Notes under the pieces: generated by a model
What the model saw: only the letters and a program-made list of their open reading frames with translations
The model's database searches: none
Told to the model about the DNA's origin: nothing
Assembly (NCBI RefSeq): GCF_002261215.1
Contig: NZ_NEVS01000004.1
Location: 4,749,374 to 4,813,373, forward strand
Direction of reading: 5' to 3'
Length of the DNA stretch: 64,000 nt
DNA from: Bordetella genomosp. 11
GTDB taxonomy: Bacteria > Pseudomonadota > Gammaproteobacteria > Burkholderiales > Burkholderiaceae_B
Made by a program: the position numbers and the translations under genes
Shown here: piece by piece, positions 48,332-60,213 of the stretch
How positions within the stretch are numbered: the stretch's first letter is position 1
How the letters are laid out: the number at the start of each line of letters is the position of its first letter

Positions 48332-48709
48332 TCAGGACGGAGCGCGTACCAGCCGGCCGAAGTGAGCATCTACTTCGGTGCGGGCGGCGTGCTTCAGCGC
48401 GGTAAGGGACAGATCGGGCACCCGGGCGTGCAGCCGGACGACGTAATCGGCCGGCGGTAATCCGTGGCGCCGCGCGCGAAAGGCTTCGCGTATGACGCGC
48501 TTGAGCGCGTTGCGCGTGGCGGCTCGCGCCGCATGCCGTTTGGCGATGACCATGCCCAGGCGGGCGCGTCCCGGCTGCGGCCCCGCGGGCGCGGCGGCAG
48601 AGGTGATCATGAAAAACGCCCCTCGCGCCAGCCGACGGCCTTTCAGCGCGGCGGCGAACTCCGAGGGGCGATGCATCCTCGCCTCCGGGGGAAGCGTGGA
48701 ACGCGGCAC
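48332..48709 (-). CDS. rnpA: ribonuclease P protein component
   Basis: The 125-aa product starts at GTG and reads [20 protein letters not shown]. It has the RNR-type motif region ([20 protein letters not shown]). RnpA binds the RNase P RNA and matures tRNA 5' ends. The GTG at 48709 is chosen because the family's conserved N-terminus (PR-x-TLP-x-EAR) begins there; the internal ATG would remove it, and upstream starts enter the rpmH gap. It sits 62 nt after rpmH. Confidence 0.93.
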   Translation of the reverse strand: MPRSTLPPEARMHRPSEFAAALKGRRLARGAFFMITSAAAPAGPQPGRARLGMVIAKRHAARAATRNALKRVIREAFRARRHGLPPADYVVRLHARVPDLSLTALKHAARTEVDAHFGRLVRAPS

Positions 48710-48771
48710 GGCAGGCGATAGCGCGGCCGTCACGTCAGGCGTGGGCGGCGCAACGCATCGCGAGGCGGGAC

Positions 48772-48906
48772 TCAGACCGCCAGGCGCTTGCGGCCCTTGG
48801 CGCGGCGCGCGTTCAGCACGGCGCGGCCGCCACGGGTCTTCATGCGCACGCGAAAGCCATGGGTACGCTTGCGGCGGGTAACGGAGGGTTGGAAGGTGCG
48901 TTTCAT
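48772..48906 (-). CDS. rpmH: 50S ribosomal protein L34
   Basis: This 44-aa gene starts [20 protein letters not shown] and ends GRKRLAV, a complete and typical L34. It opens the rpmH-rnpA-yidD-yidC unit and diverges from dnaA, the conserved arrangement in bacteria. Confidence 0.97.
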   Translation of the reverse strand: MKRTFQPSVTRRKRTHGFRVRMKTRGGRAVLNARRAKGRKRLAV

Positions 48907-49321
48907 GGGCGGTCCACAAAAGAACAATCAAAAATACGGATGGGCACAGACGCGGGCAATACGGCCCGCGCGCCCCATGGCTATCTACGGCGCTTATCTC
49001 TTCGCTTATCTCGAGAACGCGGCTTGGATGCCACGCCCGCTACGGCAGGAGTATCGCGGCACGATCCGACTGACAGCCGGGGTCACTGTCTTCGGCATAG
49101 TCGTCGCCGTCTTCGACGCCTGGTTTTGACGCCCGTCTTCGATCCACTGCCGCAGATTCTAGGGACGAATAAAGCCACCCGTCGCCAGTCGAGCCCGCCA
49201 TTTCAACAAGTTTCTTCTCTATTGTCAAACAGTTAGGGGGGCGGGTGCCGGGGCCGACCGGGCCGGCCTGTGGATAACCACAGCCCAGGCAAGGTAGAAT
49301 CGAGGTTTAGACAAGACCGAC
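48907..49321. promoter_or_regulatory. rpmH/dnaA divergent intergenic region with DnaA box
   Basis: This 415-nt region carries promoters for rpmH (left) and dnaA (right). A perfect DnaA box TGTGGATAA at 49269-49277, followed by CCACAG, lies 45 nt before the dnaA start, which suits autorepression by DnaA. No AT-rich unwinding element like those at 22.2 and 22.9 kb is adjacent, so this is less likely to be oriC. Confidence 0.6.
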
Positions 49322-50785
49322 ATGAAAGAATTCTGGCAGACCTGCGTCAGTCGTCTTGAGCAGGAACTCCCCCCCCAACAGATCAGCGCGTGGATCCGTC
49401 CGCTCGTGCCGCTCGCCTTCGATGAGGCGCAAGCGGTGCTGCGCATTTCCGCGCCCAATCGCTTCAAGCTGGATTGGGTGCGCAAGAACTTTGCCCGCCA
49501 GATAGAAACGCTGGCCACGGAATGGTGGCAGCGCCCGGTCCAGGTCCTGTTCGAGCTGCCGGCCGGCACCGCCGCGCCGCGCATGCCGGTCACGCCGCGC
49601 GCGCCGATGGCCGCCGTCGTGGAAGCGAATGGCACGGCCGTCGAAGCCACCGCGCCCGCCGCCGGCCCGGTGTCGATTCCGGCGCCACCGGCGACCACCG
49701 CCGCCGCGTCCGCCGCGGTGGCGGCGGCCGTCAACGCCGATGCCGCCAACGTCATCTACGAGCGTTCGCGGCTGAACACCGACCTGACTTTCGAAAACTT
49801 CGTCACCGGCAAGGCCAACCAGCTGGCGCGCGCGGCCGCGTTGCAGGTCGCCGAGAACCCGGGCGTCTCGTACAACCCGCTGTTCCTGTATGGCGGCGTG
49901 GGTCTGGGCAAGACGCACCTGATCCACGCCATCGGCAATGCCATGGTGGCGGCCGGTACCGGCGTGCGCGTGCGCTACGTGCATGCGGACCAATACGTGT
50001 CGGACGTCGTGAAGGCGTACCAGCGCAAGGCTTTCGACGACTTCAAGCGCTACTACCATTCGCTGGATCTGCTGCTGATCGACGATATCCAGTTTTTCTC
50101 CGGCAAGAACCGCACGCAAGAGGAATTCTTCTATGCGTTCGAGGCCATGGTGGCCCAGCGCAAGCAGATCATCATCACCAGCGACACCTATCCCAAGGAA
50201 CTCGCCGGTATCGACAGCCGGCTGATTTCCCGTTTCGATTCCGGCCTGACCGTGGCGATCGAACCGCCCGAACTCGAAATGCGGGTGGCGATCCTGTTGC
50301 GCAAGGCCGAATCCGAGGGCGTGCCCATGCCCGAGGAAGTCGCCTTCTTTATCGCCAAGCACTTGCGCAGCAACGTGCGGGAACTCGAAGGGGCGCTGCG
50401 CAAGGTGCTGGCCTATGCGCGCTTCCACGGCCGCGACGTCGTGACCGTCGACGTCTGCAAGGATGCCTTGAAAGACCTGCTGTCCGTGTCCAACGGCCAG
50501 ATCACGGTCGAGAACATCCAGAAGACGGTGGCCGATTTCTACAAGATCAAGGTCGCCGACATGTACTCGAAACGGCGCCCCGCCAATATCGCACTGCCTC
50601 GCCAAGTGGCCATGTACCTGGCCAAGGAGCTGACCCAGAAAAGCCTGCCTGAGATCGGCGACTTGTTCGGTGGCCGCGACCACACCACCGTTCTTCACGC
50701 CGTGCGCAAGATCTCGGACGCGCGCGGCAAGCTCGCCGAACTCAACCATACCCTGCACGTGTTGGAACAAACTCTAAAAGGATGA
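49322..50785 (+). CDS. dnaA: chromosomal replication initiator protein DnaA
   Basis: The 487-aa product starts [20 protein letters not shown]. Domain I (about 1-85) is followed by an Ala/Pro-rich linker (about 86-150). The AAA+ domain has Walker [11 protein letters not shown] and Walker [10 protein letters not shown]. The C-terminal domain IV carries the DnaA-box-binding signature ([15 protein letters not shown]). DnaA-ATP opens oriC. It ends 2 nt before the preferred dnaN start and lies about 26 kb from the best oriC candidate. Confidence 0.98.
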   Translation: MKEFWQTCVSRLEQELPPQQISAWIRPLVPLAFDEAQAVLRISAPNRFKLDWVRKNFARQIETLATEWWQRPVQVLFELPAGTAAPRMPVTPRAPMAAVVEANGTAVEATAPAAGPVSIPAPPATTAAASAAVAAAVNADAANVIYERSRLNTDLTFENFVTGKANQLARAAALQVAENPGVSYNPLFLYGGVGLGKTHLIHAIGNAMVAAGTGVRVRYVHADQYVSDVVKAYQRKAFDDFKRYYHSLDLLLIDDIQFFSGKNRTQEEFFYAFEAMVAQRKQIIITSDTYPKELAGIDSRLISRFDSGLTVAIEPPELEMRVAILLRKAESEGVPMPEEVAFFIAKHLRSNVRELEGALRKVLAYARFHGRDVVTVDVCKDALKDLLSVSNGQITVENIQKTVADFYKIKVADMYSKRRPANIALPRQVAMYLAKELTQKSLPEIGDLFGGRDHTTVLHAVRKISDARGKLAELNHTLHVLEQTLKG

Positions 50786-50787
50786 AC

Positions 50788-54440
<3,653 letters not shown>

Positions 54441-54500
54441 TGCTGTAGGATCCTGTTGGAATTTAGATTTTTCCCAATAAATTTAGATTTCTTAAGGCAA

Positions 54501-54529
54501 AACCCAGCCGGCAGCGGCTGGGTTTTTTT
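54501..54529 (+). terminator. gyrB intrinsic terminator
   Basis: A perfect 10-bp stem (AACCCAGCCG / CGGCTGGGTT) with loop GCAG is followed by seven T residues. It begins 61 nt after the gyrB stop. Confidence 0.93.
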
Positions 54530-54705
54530 ATTGATGGCGAGGGGGCAATGTGATGCCTTGATGGCCGGCTCTTTCCCGGAACCCATTTTTGACTACAGGC
54601 TTAACCGTATTCGAAGCACTTCCAGTGCGTTCGTGAGTTCCGTATTACAAGCTTCATATGGGTGCGCAAAGCTTTCAATGCAAATCCATTGAGCGTGCTG
54701 TCCCG

Positions 54706-54847
54706 TGACCCTACCCCGATTTGTAGTCCCGTTCTAAGTTAGAGAAATTCGGCATGGTTTCACGATATGGAATAGGGCCGGGGCCATGAAGAGATCGAAG
54801 TACACCGAGGAGCAAATTGTCTTCGCGCTGAAACAGGTCGAGCTGGG
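54706..54847 (+). mobile_element. IS3-family remnant: left end and start of orfA
   Basis: At 54786 the frame reads MKRSKYTEEQIVFALKQVEL, the first 20 residues of an IS3-type OrfA (HTH transposase subunit). The text upstream from about 54706 (TGACCCTACCCC) resembles the left terminal repeat of such elements. The similarity stops after about residue 21, exactly where a truncated gene on the other strand ends. No orfB is present, so the element is inactive. Confidence 0.7.
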
Positions 54848-54857
54848 CTCTCTGGAT

Positions 54858-55031
54858 CTAAGACCGAGTCATACGCGTCAAGCAGGACGCCAAGTCATTG
54901 TGATCTGTCTCGTCAGAAACGCGCGATCCATCTCGATATCGGGCAAGCATCGCCTTGAAGTGACCTACAGCATCACCTTTCTTAGGCCAGGTACGTCTGT
55001 TGGTAAGGGTAATGATCTTGGCTTTTCCCAC
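54858..55031 (-). pseudogene. truncated DCL-family (DUF3223) protein gene
   Basis: A minus-strand frame from GTG (55031), with GGAG 5 nt upstream, reads VGKAKIITLTNRRTWPKKGD and continues HFKAMLARYRDGSRV and DHNDLASCLTR. This matches the N-terminal half of DCL/DUF3223 proteins (KKGDA...FF-x-AML-x-RY-x-x-G...DL-x-x-LL). It stops after 57 residues at the edge of the IS3 remnant and lacks the usual KIG-x-G-x-x-x-F C-terminus. The gene was probably cut by the IS event. The family has no well-defined bacterial role. Confidence 0.65.
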
Positions 55032-55268
55032 GGCTACTCCGAGACGACTGGTTGGTCACTTTATCGCCTATCCCAACGGCCTATCCACGACTAACAGAAG
55101 CGGAGAATATGGCACATGTCCGTTCGGAACGAGGCAAAGACCGGTCGCCTTCAGTCTGGGCAATCATGTGGGGAGACGCTGTCAAGGACTGCCTCTGGCT
55201 GGGAACCGCCAATCAAGGGCGTTCGCGGCCGACCCAAGCAGTCGTGTGTACCATCGACAGGCTTTCCA

Positions 55269-56378
55269 CTATGTGGGCAGTTGAGTCTGACGTTTTGCAC
55301 GCCGTTTTTGCATTTTCGCTTTGATGGCCCGGTCCATTTCTTGCGCGATAAAGAACAGCTGCGGGTAATCTTGCGCCCGCGCGAGATCACGCAACAGCAG
55401 GTCCTTTCCAGATATCTCGATTCCGAACTGCTTTTCGGGCGTCATTCCGAATTTGGCGAGCATTAAATCTACGAATCGGTGATACCTGAAGCCCGGTTCT
55501 AGATCCACAATTTCTTGCGGCTGAGGCGATAAAGCAAACGCTTCCGTGAGGGAGTCAACGGCGAACATTACGAGCTCGAGGTGACGTTCAAGGTAGCTTT
55601 GAGTGACGTGATCAAGCGTCGTGCCAACAGGTAGCTTGTTCTCAATTGCCACACGAACTGATGGGTCCGTTGCGGCGAAGCGTAGTAACCATCGATCCGG
55701 CTTGTAGACGGGGTAGCCGAGGTCAGTACTAATGTGCAGAGCGGTGATTTGGCCGAAACCCTTCACTGCTGTTACGGCATCAAAAAAAGAAGCCTCCCTA
55801 ACTGCGGGCAAGTAGCCTGGTGCGCCCATCTCCTGCCGCGCAAAGTCCACGACTTGGTACGATCGCTGTATGCGCAGGCGCGCCTCAATGATCTTGGCAG
55901 TAGCGATGTGGCGTTCGAAGATGAGATTCCAAGCCGCACCGAGCGCTAAGAGTCGTCTGTGCTTTACCGTATATCGCTTGAGCCCCTTGAAGAGATTAGG
56001 TTCCGGCGGTAAGCATCGAAAATTGTCGAGCGGCGATGGTGTCATCGCTCGCAGTTTGTCGATTAAGTCGCTCGCAATATATGCGAACTGATCAGCGTAG
56101 AGCGGTTTATCCCAGGTCTGGCGCCATAAGGTGTCGATGCATTTGCTGGAGTCAAGCGTAGACATCTCAAGTACCGAATTTACTTTGTCGATGAACATAC
56201 TCCGCCCACCGTTCTTCAACGTGCAGTGATTGGCCAGTAGTTCAAAAAGTTGGTGAACGAGACTTGAGTTTGGTACGGGAGCGGTCTTTATATACATATA
56301 CAGGCGAAGTCGAGGTGCGACCGGGGTGTTCACTGGACGCTGGTGCTGGATCGGACGTCGACGCTCCACTTTGGCCAT
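55269..56378 (-). CDS. unknown protein with helix-hairpin-helix DNA-glycosylase-like motif
   Basis: The 369-aa product is mainly helical. Residues about 205-228 read VKGFGQITALHISTDLGYPV then YKPD. This fits the HhH-GPD pattern (hairpin G-x-G, helix, then a catalytic Asp in KPD, here D228). The protein is not a close match to any standard glycosylase I know. The ATG at 56378 follows GGAAAGG; a GTG at 56333 that overlaps the upstream stop (GTGA) is an alternative giving 354 aa. It is the last gene of an apparent minus-strand operon after a 553-aa protein and a 75-aa ORF. Low GC suggests acquisition. A DNA-repair or defence role is inferred only. Confidence 0.6.
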   Translation of the reverse strand: MAKVERRRPIQHQRPVNTPVAPRLRLYMYIKTAPVPNSSLVHQLFELLANHCTLKNGGRSMFIDKVNSVLEMSTLDSSKCIDTLWRQTWDKPLYADQFAYIASDLIDKLRAMTPSPLDNFRCLPPEPNLFKGLKRYTVKHRRLLALGAAWNLIFERHIATAKIIEARLRIQRSYQVVDFARQEMGAPGYLPAVREASFFDAVTAVKGFGQITALHISTDLGYPVYKPDRWLLRFAATDPSVRVAIENKLPVGTTLDHVTQSYLERHLELVMFAVDSLTEAFALSPQPQEIVDLEPGFRYHRFVDLMLAKFGMTPEKQFGIEISGKDLLLRDLARAQDYPQLFFIAQEMDRAIKAKMQKRRAKRQTQLPT

Positions 56379-56557
56379 AGCCTTTCCGGACTCACTAATG
56401 AAGGGATGGCGTATCGGTCATTAATGCGGCTGCGAGCCGGAATAGGGTCCTCTTGAATAAGGATGTAACCCCAAGGCGCTACTCCGGGTCGTGATCCTGT
56501 CGGTGGAACGGCTTCTTCCGTTATGACCTCGGCCGAACGGCAGAGATACTGAGGCAT
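56330..56557 (-). CDS. 75-aa ORF between the 553-aa and HhH genes
   Basis: The frame starts MPQYLCRSAEVITEEAVPPT and ends SSTSVQ. It is in the same frame as the upstream 553-aa gene: only the TAA of that gene and 18 sense codons separate them. Its stop overlaps a possible GTG start of the HhH gene (GTGA), and the annotated ATG of that gene lies 49 nt inside it. No good ribosome-binding site precedes its ATG, so it may depend on coupling or be spurious. No family is recognised. Confidence 0.4.
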   Translation of the reverse strand: MPQYLCRSAEVITEEAVPPTGSRPGVAPWGYILIQEDPIPARSRINDRYAIPSLVSPERLWPKWSVDVRSSTSVQ

Positions 56558-56611
56558 CTCTACGATAGTAAAAACGCCATCATTGTTTTGTCGGGGCGGT
56601 ATTCTTTCCGA

Positions 56612-58273
56612 TTAGGTTGATGCTGCCTTGTCCCAGTCGTGTGACTGTAGGTCTTTTTTGAACTGCTCCGGATCCACGAAGCGAAGAAGACGTAGTTTCT
56701 CGTCTTCCGGCAGCATGCAATAGTTGTCCATGCCCGGTAGATGGGGAATTTTCGACGGATCCCTTCCAAAGAGCACATCTCTATAGTAAAGATGGTCCCT
56801 AAGCAACTGATACGGCTTAACGGAGGTGCCCTCAATCGCTGGCCGATTTCGTGCAGCCTCTGAAAATCGAGTGCCCGCCTGGCCAGACTGCTTTATAAGG
56901 TCCAGCAACATCGCATCAAACCGCCGCAACGGATTGCAGAGCGGCACTCCTGCTATGCGAGGCAATGCGTTGAAAATTATCACGGAAGCCATAAGGTGCT
57001 GGTCGTAGAAACTCGGGTCGGGCCATGGTGAGCGAGCACTGAAGGGCGTCGGAATATGGTCCAGATGTGGTTCTATACGCTGCGATATATTATCAATTCG
57101 TATGCGTACTAGGGGATTTAGCATCTCAAATTTGAGCACTTTGGGTTCATTCAGCCGCAGCGCGATCAGGAAGCTAGCGGCTAGTGCCGCAATTTCACCT
57201 AATTGTCTACCACCAGCACTGTCGACAATCCTTTGCAAGCATTGCTTGGCGTAGTCATTGCGGCCGTGACAAAGATGCCAGTACCCCTCGGTGAAATCGA
57301 TGGCCGGCAACCATAGGCCGTCTGGATCTGTCGCGGCGTTCTCCGTACGCAGCTGGGAGAATCCCTCATGATTCCAGGGACTTTGTTCACAATAAATTTT
57401 CTCGTACCTAAGACTACGCTCCAGGCCTGGATCGAAGGTGTTCCAATACACATGTACGCGCCGGCAATATACTTCTCGTGGTGAGTCGCCCCTCACGTTT
57501 ATGTCAGCCTTCAATCCAGCGGTTATTAGCGCGGGGAGATCGTGCTCAGGCATGATTTTTGTAGCCGCGGCAAACAGACGCATTGTGGCGATTCCCGCGA
57601 TGTAGATATGACGAATCTTCTCCAAGTCGGCGTCAAGGGCTTCGATCGTGGGAATTTCGTTTTGTATTTCCTGACGCAGATTGACGAGATCCGTCTCGAT
57701 AGATGTCAGCTTGCGTTGAGACCGATGGTCAAGCCTGGCCAGAATCGAACGGAACTCGGGGGCACTGACTCCTTGAGGAATGGCGCGTTTTATGGCGGCT
57801 TTCCAAGTAACTAAATAGCTTTTGGTATCGCCTCCGCAGGCGGCGTGTGTTTCGAGCAATCGCCGGGCACTGTCAAGCACTGATCTAGGATATTGGCCGG
57901 CGTCGTTGAGCAGTTCAGTAATCCAGGGTATCGCCCAGACCTCGACGAAGCGGCGCCACCCTTCGCATTCTTTCGCTAAGGTCACCAATGGTACGGCCCT
58001 AGTGTTGGTAAGCGCCGATTCAGCGTCAAGCAGGCGTGCCTTCACAACACGTCTGAGGACTTCATTCGAACCGGTGAGCAACACCAAAATATCTTGTTGC
58101 AACCCAGGGCGATTAGGCGACCCACTATATGCGTCAATCCGACCGCTAAACGAGCCCAGCGCCTCAAGAGCATCCTCCTTGTTTCTGGCGAGTCCCAGCC
58201 CGGAGGCAAAGGCGTCAATGACGGCAGAGAATGTGGGCAAGCGAGCGTAAGCGGATGACTGGGTGGCGATCAT
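56612..58273 (-). CDS. 553-aa helical protein of unknown function
   Basis: The product starts MIATQSSAYARLPTFSAVID. It is predicted by eye to be almost all alpha-helical, with a coiled-coil-like stretch near residues 190-225 (SIETDLVNLRQEIQNEIPTI) and a TPR-like pair near 330-375. No signal peptide, membrane helix, Walker or nuclease motif is visible. It is the first gene of the minus-strand cassette and diverges from a 95-aa gene across a 98-nt gap with a dyad. Codon use is noticeably less GC-rich than that of gyrB. I do not recognise the family. Confidence 0.7.
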   Translation of the reverse strand: MIATQSSAYARLPTFSAVIDAFASGLGLARNKEDALEALGSFSGRIDAYSGSPNRPGLQQDILVLLTGSNEVLRRVVKARLLDAESALTNTRAVPLVTLAKECEGWRRFVEVWAIPWITELLNDAGQYPRSVLDSARRLLETHAACGGDTKSYLVTWKAAIKRAIPQGVSAPEFRSILARLDHRSQRKLTSIETDLVNLRQEIQNEIPTIEALDADLEKIRHIYIAGIATMRLFAAATKIMPEHDLPALITAGLKADINVRGDSPREVYCRRVHVYWNTFDPGLERSLRYEKIYCEQSPWNHEGFSQLRTENAATDPDGLWLPAIDFTEGYWHLCHGRNDYAKQCLQRIVDSAGGRQLGEIAALAASFLIALRLNEPKVLKFEMLNPLVRIRIDNISQRIEPHLDHIPTPFSARSPWPDPSFYDQHLMASVIIFNALPRIAGVPLCNPLRRFDAMLLDLIKQSGQAGTRFSEAARNRPAIEGTSVKPYQLLRDHLYYRDVLFGRDPSKIPHLPGMDNYCMLPEDEKLRLLRFVDPEQFKKDLQSHDWDKAAST

Positions 58274-58327
58274 TGGTTTCCGTTATTTCCGGTGGAGCAT
58301 GGAGAGCATCAAAGGCGAATATTGCAT

Positions 58328-58348
58328 TGCCGATGCCAATTATCGGCA
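58328..58348. promoter_or_regulatory. dyad between the divergent 553-aa and 95-aa genes
   Basis: A perfect 7-bp inverted repeat (TGCCGAT and ATCGGCA, spacer 7) lies 24 nt before the 95-aa gene and 55 nt from the 553-aa gene. It could be an operator shared by both promoters. Confidence 0.4.
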
Positions 58349-58371
58349 TTTCCCTAACGAAAGGAACAACA

Positions 58372-58659
58372 ATGGTAGATCGTAAAGTTCGCCTTATGTA
58401 TGCAATGAGCCTGGATTGGCACCTCACCAAGGCGCTCAAAGAGAACTCGTTCGCTGCGGTTAGCGACAAGCTGCGTGATCAGATGATCGAGGGCGGGATG
58501 GCTCCCCGTGAGGCGGCAATGAAGGCGCCCGTTATGCTTGATGGCATGGACAGGGCGTTCCAGCGCCAATTCGACTTCAAGCGCATCCGTAATGAGTTGG
58601 CCGCGGAGCGCCGCGGTCACGGTGCGTCGGACTTCATGCTGGACACTGTGGACTGGTGA
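58372..58659 (+). CDS. 95-aa protein of unknown function
   Basis: The product starts MVDRKVRLMYAMSLDWHLTK and ends DFMLDTVDW. It follows a strong AAAGGA 9 nt before the ATG. It is charged and probably helical, with no signal peptide or known motif. It diverges from the 553-aa gene and shares its low-GC context, so it may belong to the same accessory module, for example as a regulator or partner. That role is inference. Confidence 0.65.
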   Translation: MVDRKVRLMYAMSLDWHLTKALKENSFAAVSDKLRDQMIEGGMAPREAAMKAPVMLDGMDRAFQRQFDFKRIRNELAAERRGHGASDFMLDTVDW

Positions 58660-59158
58660 TCGACGACGCCGGTGGGCCTATGCGGCGAAGGTTAGCCCCA
58701 AAGCCCACCAAGAGTCTGTCGTTGCCGCGAGCCGTTGTTTGTGACTTTCGGCTTCCGGCCTATTACGTACCCCGAGCGCTATCAGATAATGAAGGCTACG
58801 CGTTGGCCGCGGACCATAGCTAGCGTAATGTGTGCTAATTCTGACTGTAGCCACTACGGTTAGGAGAATTTAATGAAATGGGACAGCCCACCGTATTGCG
58901 TCCTACCGGATCTTCAATGTGCGGGAGACGTAGCTGGGCGATATCTAGACGGTTGTGAGATCCTACAGATGCGGGGAAAACGCTGAGGTTCGGGTTTTCC
59001 GGAAAGCGTCTGGATAAGGAAATGGGCTGCGTCTGCAGCTCATTTTTTTTGCCGGGTAGTAGATCAGTAGCGTTCGATACGCGCTGGCGGCGCTGCCGCT
59101 ATGGGGAGCGTGCGGCGCCCTACTGTGGGCGCTTGTCGCGGAGGTGCGCTCTAGTAGC
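58660..59158. other. low-GC intergenic region
   Basis: Besides the possible 37-aa frame, this stretch contains an inverted repeat (GGTGGGC near 58671 and GCCCACC near 58703) that may end the 95-aa transcript, and a T run near 59045. No other feature is supported. Confidence 0.4.
58873..58986 (+). CDS. possible 37-aa small protein
   Basis: A 38-codon frame (MKWDSPPYCVLPDLQCAGDV...) starts 6 nt after a consensus AGGAG. It contains three cysteines. The good ribosome-binding site is the only support; no family is recognised. Confidence 0.25.
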   Translation: MKWDSPPYCVLPDLQCAGDVAGRYLDGCEILQMRGKR

Positions 59159-59371
59159 GGCAATAGCCTCTGTTTATGAATTCAATAGTCGGCGTAATGA
59201 AATAGTCGAGGATTGCTGCGGAAAATGGAAAGATGAATTTCGGTTATGCGGGTTTATCCCTAGGTCTTGGACGCGCAGAATGCGTTTCATCGGGAACAGC
59301 AACGGACATCGCGAACTTCCCAACTGAACGAAATCGCGATGTACGGCCCGGACCACTTAACCAGGACTAGG
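59159..59371 (+). repeat. 213-bp direct repeat, copy 1
   Basis: This segment recurs at 63666-63878 with about five mismatches. It starts GGCAATAGCC and ends CAGGACTAGG, just 9 nt before the small exported-protein gene, so it is the whole upstream regulatory region of that gene. The two copies flank a 4.3-kb block. Confidence 0.95.
59250..59265 (+). promoter_or_regulatory. GGGTTTATCCC-TAGGT motif upstream of 59381
   Basis: The element matches the motif at 23226-23240 except for one inserted T, and is repeated at 63757-63772. It lies about 115 nt before the start codon. Conserved placement before related genes suggests a regulator site or promoter element. Confidence 0.5.
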
Positions 59372-59380
59372 AGTACTGCC

Positions 59381-59713
59381 ATGCAAGCCAAGACCATCGT
59401 TTCCGCTCTGATTCTTTCCTTCGCCGCGATCGGCGCCGCGCAAGCGGCCAATAGCGAGCCCGACAATGTGCCCTTCCAGGGCGTGTACGGGCAAGCGGCC
59501 AACAGCGTCAGCCGTTCGCAAGTGCTGGCCGATCTGGCCCAAGCCCGCGAAGCCGGCCTGACGGCGAATGCCGACAGCGACAACGCGCCGTTCGTGGCGC
59601 AAGCCGACAGCGGCGTGACGCGTGCGCAAGTGGCGGCCGGTATCGACCACGCCGACACCGCGACGAGCATCGCCTTCGGCGACACGAACAACCAGCCGTT
59701 CGAAGGTGCGTAA
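59381..59713 (+). CDS. small exported protein (DUF4148-like family)
   Basis: The 110-aa product starts MQAKTIVSALILSFAAIGAA, a signal peptide with likely cleavage after AQA (residue 22). The mature part repeats a motif: DNVPFQGVYGQ followed by SVSRSQVLADLAQAREAGLT, then DNAPFVAQADSGVTRAQVAA, then NNQPFEGA. The S/T-R-x-QV-x-A pattern resembles DUF4148 proteins that are common in Burkholderiales. It shares the QGVY-x-Q segment with the protein at 23316. Function is unknown. Its upstream region is duplicated at 63666. Confidence 0.8.
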   Translation: MQAKTIVSALILSFAAIGAAQAANSEPDNVPFQGVYGQAANSVSRSQVLADLAQAREAGLTANADSDNAPFVAQADSGVTRAQVAAGIDHADTATSIAFGDTNNQPFEGA

Positions 59714-60213
59714 GCACCGACGGCGATTCCAGCCACGGGTGGCGTGATCGCGCGATCGGGAGAACCGGTCAGCATCGGGGTCCGTCAAGTGTCGCGGACC
59801 GCGCCATCAGGAAGTCCGGCCGTTCATGCCCGTACGGATGAACGGTTCCCCCGGCGAGAGGCGGGGGTGCTGTAAGTGGCAGTCCTCTCGGTGCAGTACA
59901 TCGGCCCTCCCCGCGAGGGCCGATTTTTTTTGGACGATGTGATGCCGTCTTCAGCGGAGGGATCGCGGTCGTCATGCCATCCGCGGATGTGGATATAGGC
60001 CGCGCCAGTGTCATCCGGCGCACGCATGTATCCCGGCCTTGGCGCATCCACCGTTGTTTGAGGCCGGGGAACCGCGCCGGCACCGGGTGCGGTTCCGCTT
60101 ATCGGTGGAACGGCCGTAACCGTGCGGTCTTTTTTACAGCAGTGTAGTTGCGTATCGCAACTTTTTGGGGTTATGTTGGAGCCGGCGCTGTGCCACGGAC
60201 CGGAGGCCCCTAC
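59714..60213. other. 500-nt intergenic region with strong terminator
   Basis: The first 220 nt end in an intrinsic terminator (59901-59931), far from the upstream stop codon. The stretch between has several GC-rich dyads, so it could be a long 3' UTR or a small RNA. The remainder to the SDR gene shows no gene. Confidence 0.4.
59901..59931 (+). terminator. intrinsic terminator
   Basis: The stem TCGGCCCTC / GAGGGCCGA with a short loop is followed by eight T residues. It probably ends the small exported-protein transcript or an independent small RNA. Confidence 0.85.

Larger units (their letters stand above)
54530..55268. other. degraded region between gyrB and the accessory cassette
   Basis: Besides the IS3 remnant and the truncated DCL gene, this stretch has no intact gene. 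A 71-codon plus-strand frame at 55109-55324 has a weak GGAG but overlaps the next gene's 3' end and resembles nothing known. GC is lower than in the flanking core genes. Confidence 0.5.

Noticed and set aside
48332..48931. Longer 199-codon reading of rnpA
   Set aside because: It would overlap rpmH, and the conserved RnpA N-terminus begins at the GTG at 48709.
55109..55324. 71-codon plus-strand frame with a GGAG upstream
   Set aside because: It overlaps the 3' end of the HhH gene on the other strand and shows no recognisable motif; the ribosome-binding match is probably chance.
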